Assembly (NCBI GenBank): GCA_903937385.1
Contig: CAIZZF010000026.1
Coordinates: forward strand, 124,001 to 188,000
Source of the DNA: an uncultured Holophagaceae bacterium
Lineage (GTDB): Bacteria; Acidobacteriota; Holophagae; Holophagales; Holophagaceae
Direction: 5' to 3'
DNA length: 64,000 nucleotides
Below the pieces are notes generated by a model. That model did not search any database. It was given only the letters and a program-made list of their open reading frames with translations, and had not been told where the DNA came from. Position 1 is the first letter of the stretch. Each line of letters begins with the position of its first letter. A program made the position numbers and the translations under genes. This document shows, piece by piece, positions 63,068-64,000 of this stretch.

Positions 63068-64000
63068 ATGAACCAAGATGCATCCAACACGCCGGACAGT
63101 CCCGTCGAGGAAACCTCTGCCGCTGCGGGCACCTCCAAGGCCATGCGGGCGCTGCTGATCGGCACCCCCATCGCCCTGCTGCTGCTCGGCGGGGTGTGGT
63201 TCGTGAACCGCAACCACGTGAGCACCGACGATGCCCAGGTGGACGGCCACCTGGTGCCCGTCTCCAGCCGTGTCTATGGCAGCGTGGAGAAGGTGCTGGT
63301 GGAGGACAACCAGGCCGTGAAGGCCGGGGATCCCCTGGTGGCCATCGATCCCCGCGACATCCAGGCGCGCCTGGACCAGGCCAAGGCCGCCATGGCCCAG
63401 GCCAAGGCCCAGGTCGAGGGCGCCAAGGCCGAGCTGGAGCGCGGCAAGGTGGCCTTCCAGCAGGCCCGGGGCTCGGACCAGGAGACCGCCAAGGCCAACC
63501 TCGATGCCCGGAAGGCCAGCCTCGACAAGGCCAAGATGGATGTCCAGCGCATGAAGCCCCTGGCGGAGCGGGAAGAGATCTCCGCCCAGCAGTTCGACGG
63601 CTACCGCACCCAGGCCGACGTGGCCGATGGCGAGTGGCGCGCCGCCCAGCAGCGACTGGCCTCCCTCCAGCGGGAAGCGGACATCCGCAAGGTCGCCGTG
63701 AGCGCTGCCGAGGCGCGGCTGACCTCGGCCCTGGCCCAGGTGGACGCGGCCCGCGCCAACCAGGACGGCCTCGAGCTGCAGCTGGGCTACACCAAGATCC
63801 TCGCGCCAGTGGAGGGCGTGGTGACCCGCCGCTTCGTGGAGCAGGGCCAGACCATCCAGCCGGGTCAGGGCCTGCTGACGCTTATCCCCCTGCACCGCAC
63901 CTGGGTCACGGCCAACTTCAAGGAGACTCAGATCGCCCGCATGCGGCCCGGCCAGGAAGTCGAGATCAAGGTGGACATGACCGGCACCACCCTCAAGGGC
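63068..64000 (+). CDS. EmrA-type HlyD family membrane fusion protein (partial)
   Basis: The first 311 residues of an adaptor that runs off the right edge. A single transmembrane helix (LLIGTPIALLLLGGVWFV, about residues 29-46) is followed by NRNHVSTDDAQVDGHLVPVSSRVYGSVEKVLV, the EmrA-type start of the lipoyl half. A long helical hairpin (about 95-225) and ILAPVEGVVTRRFVEQGQTIQPGQGLL for the second half follow, then NFKETQIARMRPGQEVEI. EmrA proteins pair with an MFS pump (EmrB), which probably follows outside the window. GGAG 6 nt before the ATG supports the start. It is 11 nt after the TolC gene. Confidence 0.9.
   Translation, partial: MNQDASNTPDSPVEETSAAAGTSKAMRALLIGTPIALLLLGGVWFVNRNHVSTDDAQVDGHLVPVSSRVYGSVEKVLVEDNQAVKAGDPLVAIDPRDIQARLDQAKAAMAQAKAQVEGAKAELERGKVAFQQARGSDQETAKANLDARKASLDKAKMDVQRMKPLAEREEISAQQFDGYRTQADVADGEWRAAQQRLASLQREADIRKVAVSAAEARLTSALAQVDAARANQDGLELQLGYTKILAPVEGVVTRRFVEQGQTIQPGQGLLTLIPLHRTWVTANFKETQIARMRPGQEVEIKVDMTGTTLKG

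Overview
This is a GC-rich bacterial chromosome window with Gram-negative cell architecture. The cues are a TonB-dependent receptor, several outer-membrane beta-barrels, a TolC protein, lipoproteins and many signal peptides. The mixture points to Acidobacteriota, most likely the Holophagae/Geothrix side: several S46 dipeptidyl-peptidases, a tricorn-type protease, a TonB receptor with a carboxypeptidase-regulatory N-terminus, MacB-like permeases and LctP-type permeases. That placement is inference from content, not from a marker gene. No rRNA, tRNA, CRISPR array, insertion sequence or integrase was seen.

Layout. 1-134: tail of an MFS exporter. 151-8581 (minus): a probable operon of three tandem S46 peptidases, a DNPH1-like nucleotide hydrolase, a Tat-exported aldo/keto reductase and a MEKHLA protein. 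8770-12018: a beta-barrel protein convergent with a TonB receptor. 12168-15921: a MacA-like adaptor and two MacB-type permeases with no ATPase. 16111-19641: a porin, phosphate-binding-like protein and hybrid histidine kinase cassette. 19710-21769: a secreted beta-carbonic anhydrase and GlgC. 22289-24953: an AraC regulator, a MazEF-type toxin-antitoxin pair and a DUF2975/HTH pair. 25010-26926: a PLP decarboxylase and a STAS protein. 26992-33880 (minus): a surface-fibre cassette of outer-membrane barrel, Ig-like lipoprotein and a 1900-residue fibre with collagen-like repeats, YadA-head-like repeats and an S74 self-cleaving chaperone. 34046-41869: a second AraC regulator, a ProB-ProA fusion, an aminotransferase and a fusion of a glutamate-cysteine-ligase-like domain with an M20 peptidase. 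41984-50094: malate synthase, two LctP-type permeases, a LysR regulator and glycerate kinase. 50248-58331: a tricorn-like protease, XseA, a second hybrid kinase and FabG. 58543-61370: a small membrane protein, an alpha/beta hydrolase and an SdpI/ArsR pair. 61692-64000: a TolC-type protein and an EmrA-type adaptor cut by the window end.

How the genes fit together. Two themes recur. One is peptide and amino-acid use: S46 dipeptidyl-peptidases, tricorn, M20, decarboxylase, aminotransferase and ProBA. The other is C2/C3 acid use: two lactate/glycolate-type permeases, malate synthase and glycerate kinase around a LysR gene. Sensing and export modules (porin-PBP-kinase, SBP-kinase, MacA-permeases, TolC-EmrA) lie between them.

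The most unusual feature is outside the genes. At least nine intergenic sites carry degenerate elements built from short units such as CACGAAGA, CACAAAGGG, CACCAAGG and CACCGATGA. Most are folded as imperfect inverted repeats of 70-140 nt, and they often lie between convergent genes or at 3' ends. I know no name for this family. The best protein-level candidates for something undescribed are the surface-fibre cassette and the ligase-M20 fusion.
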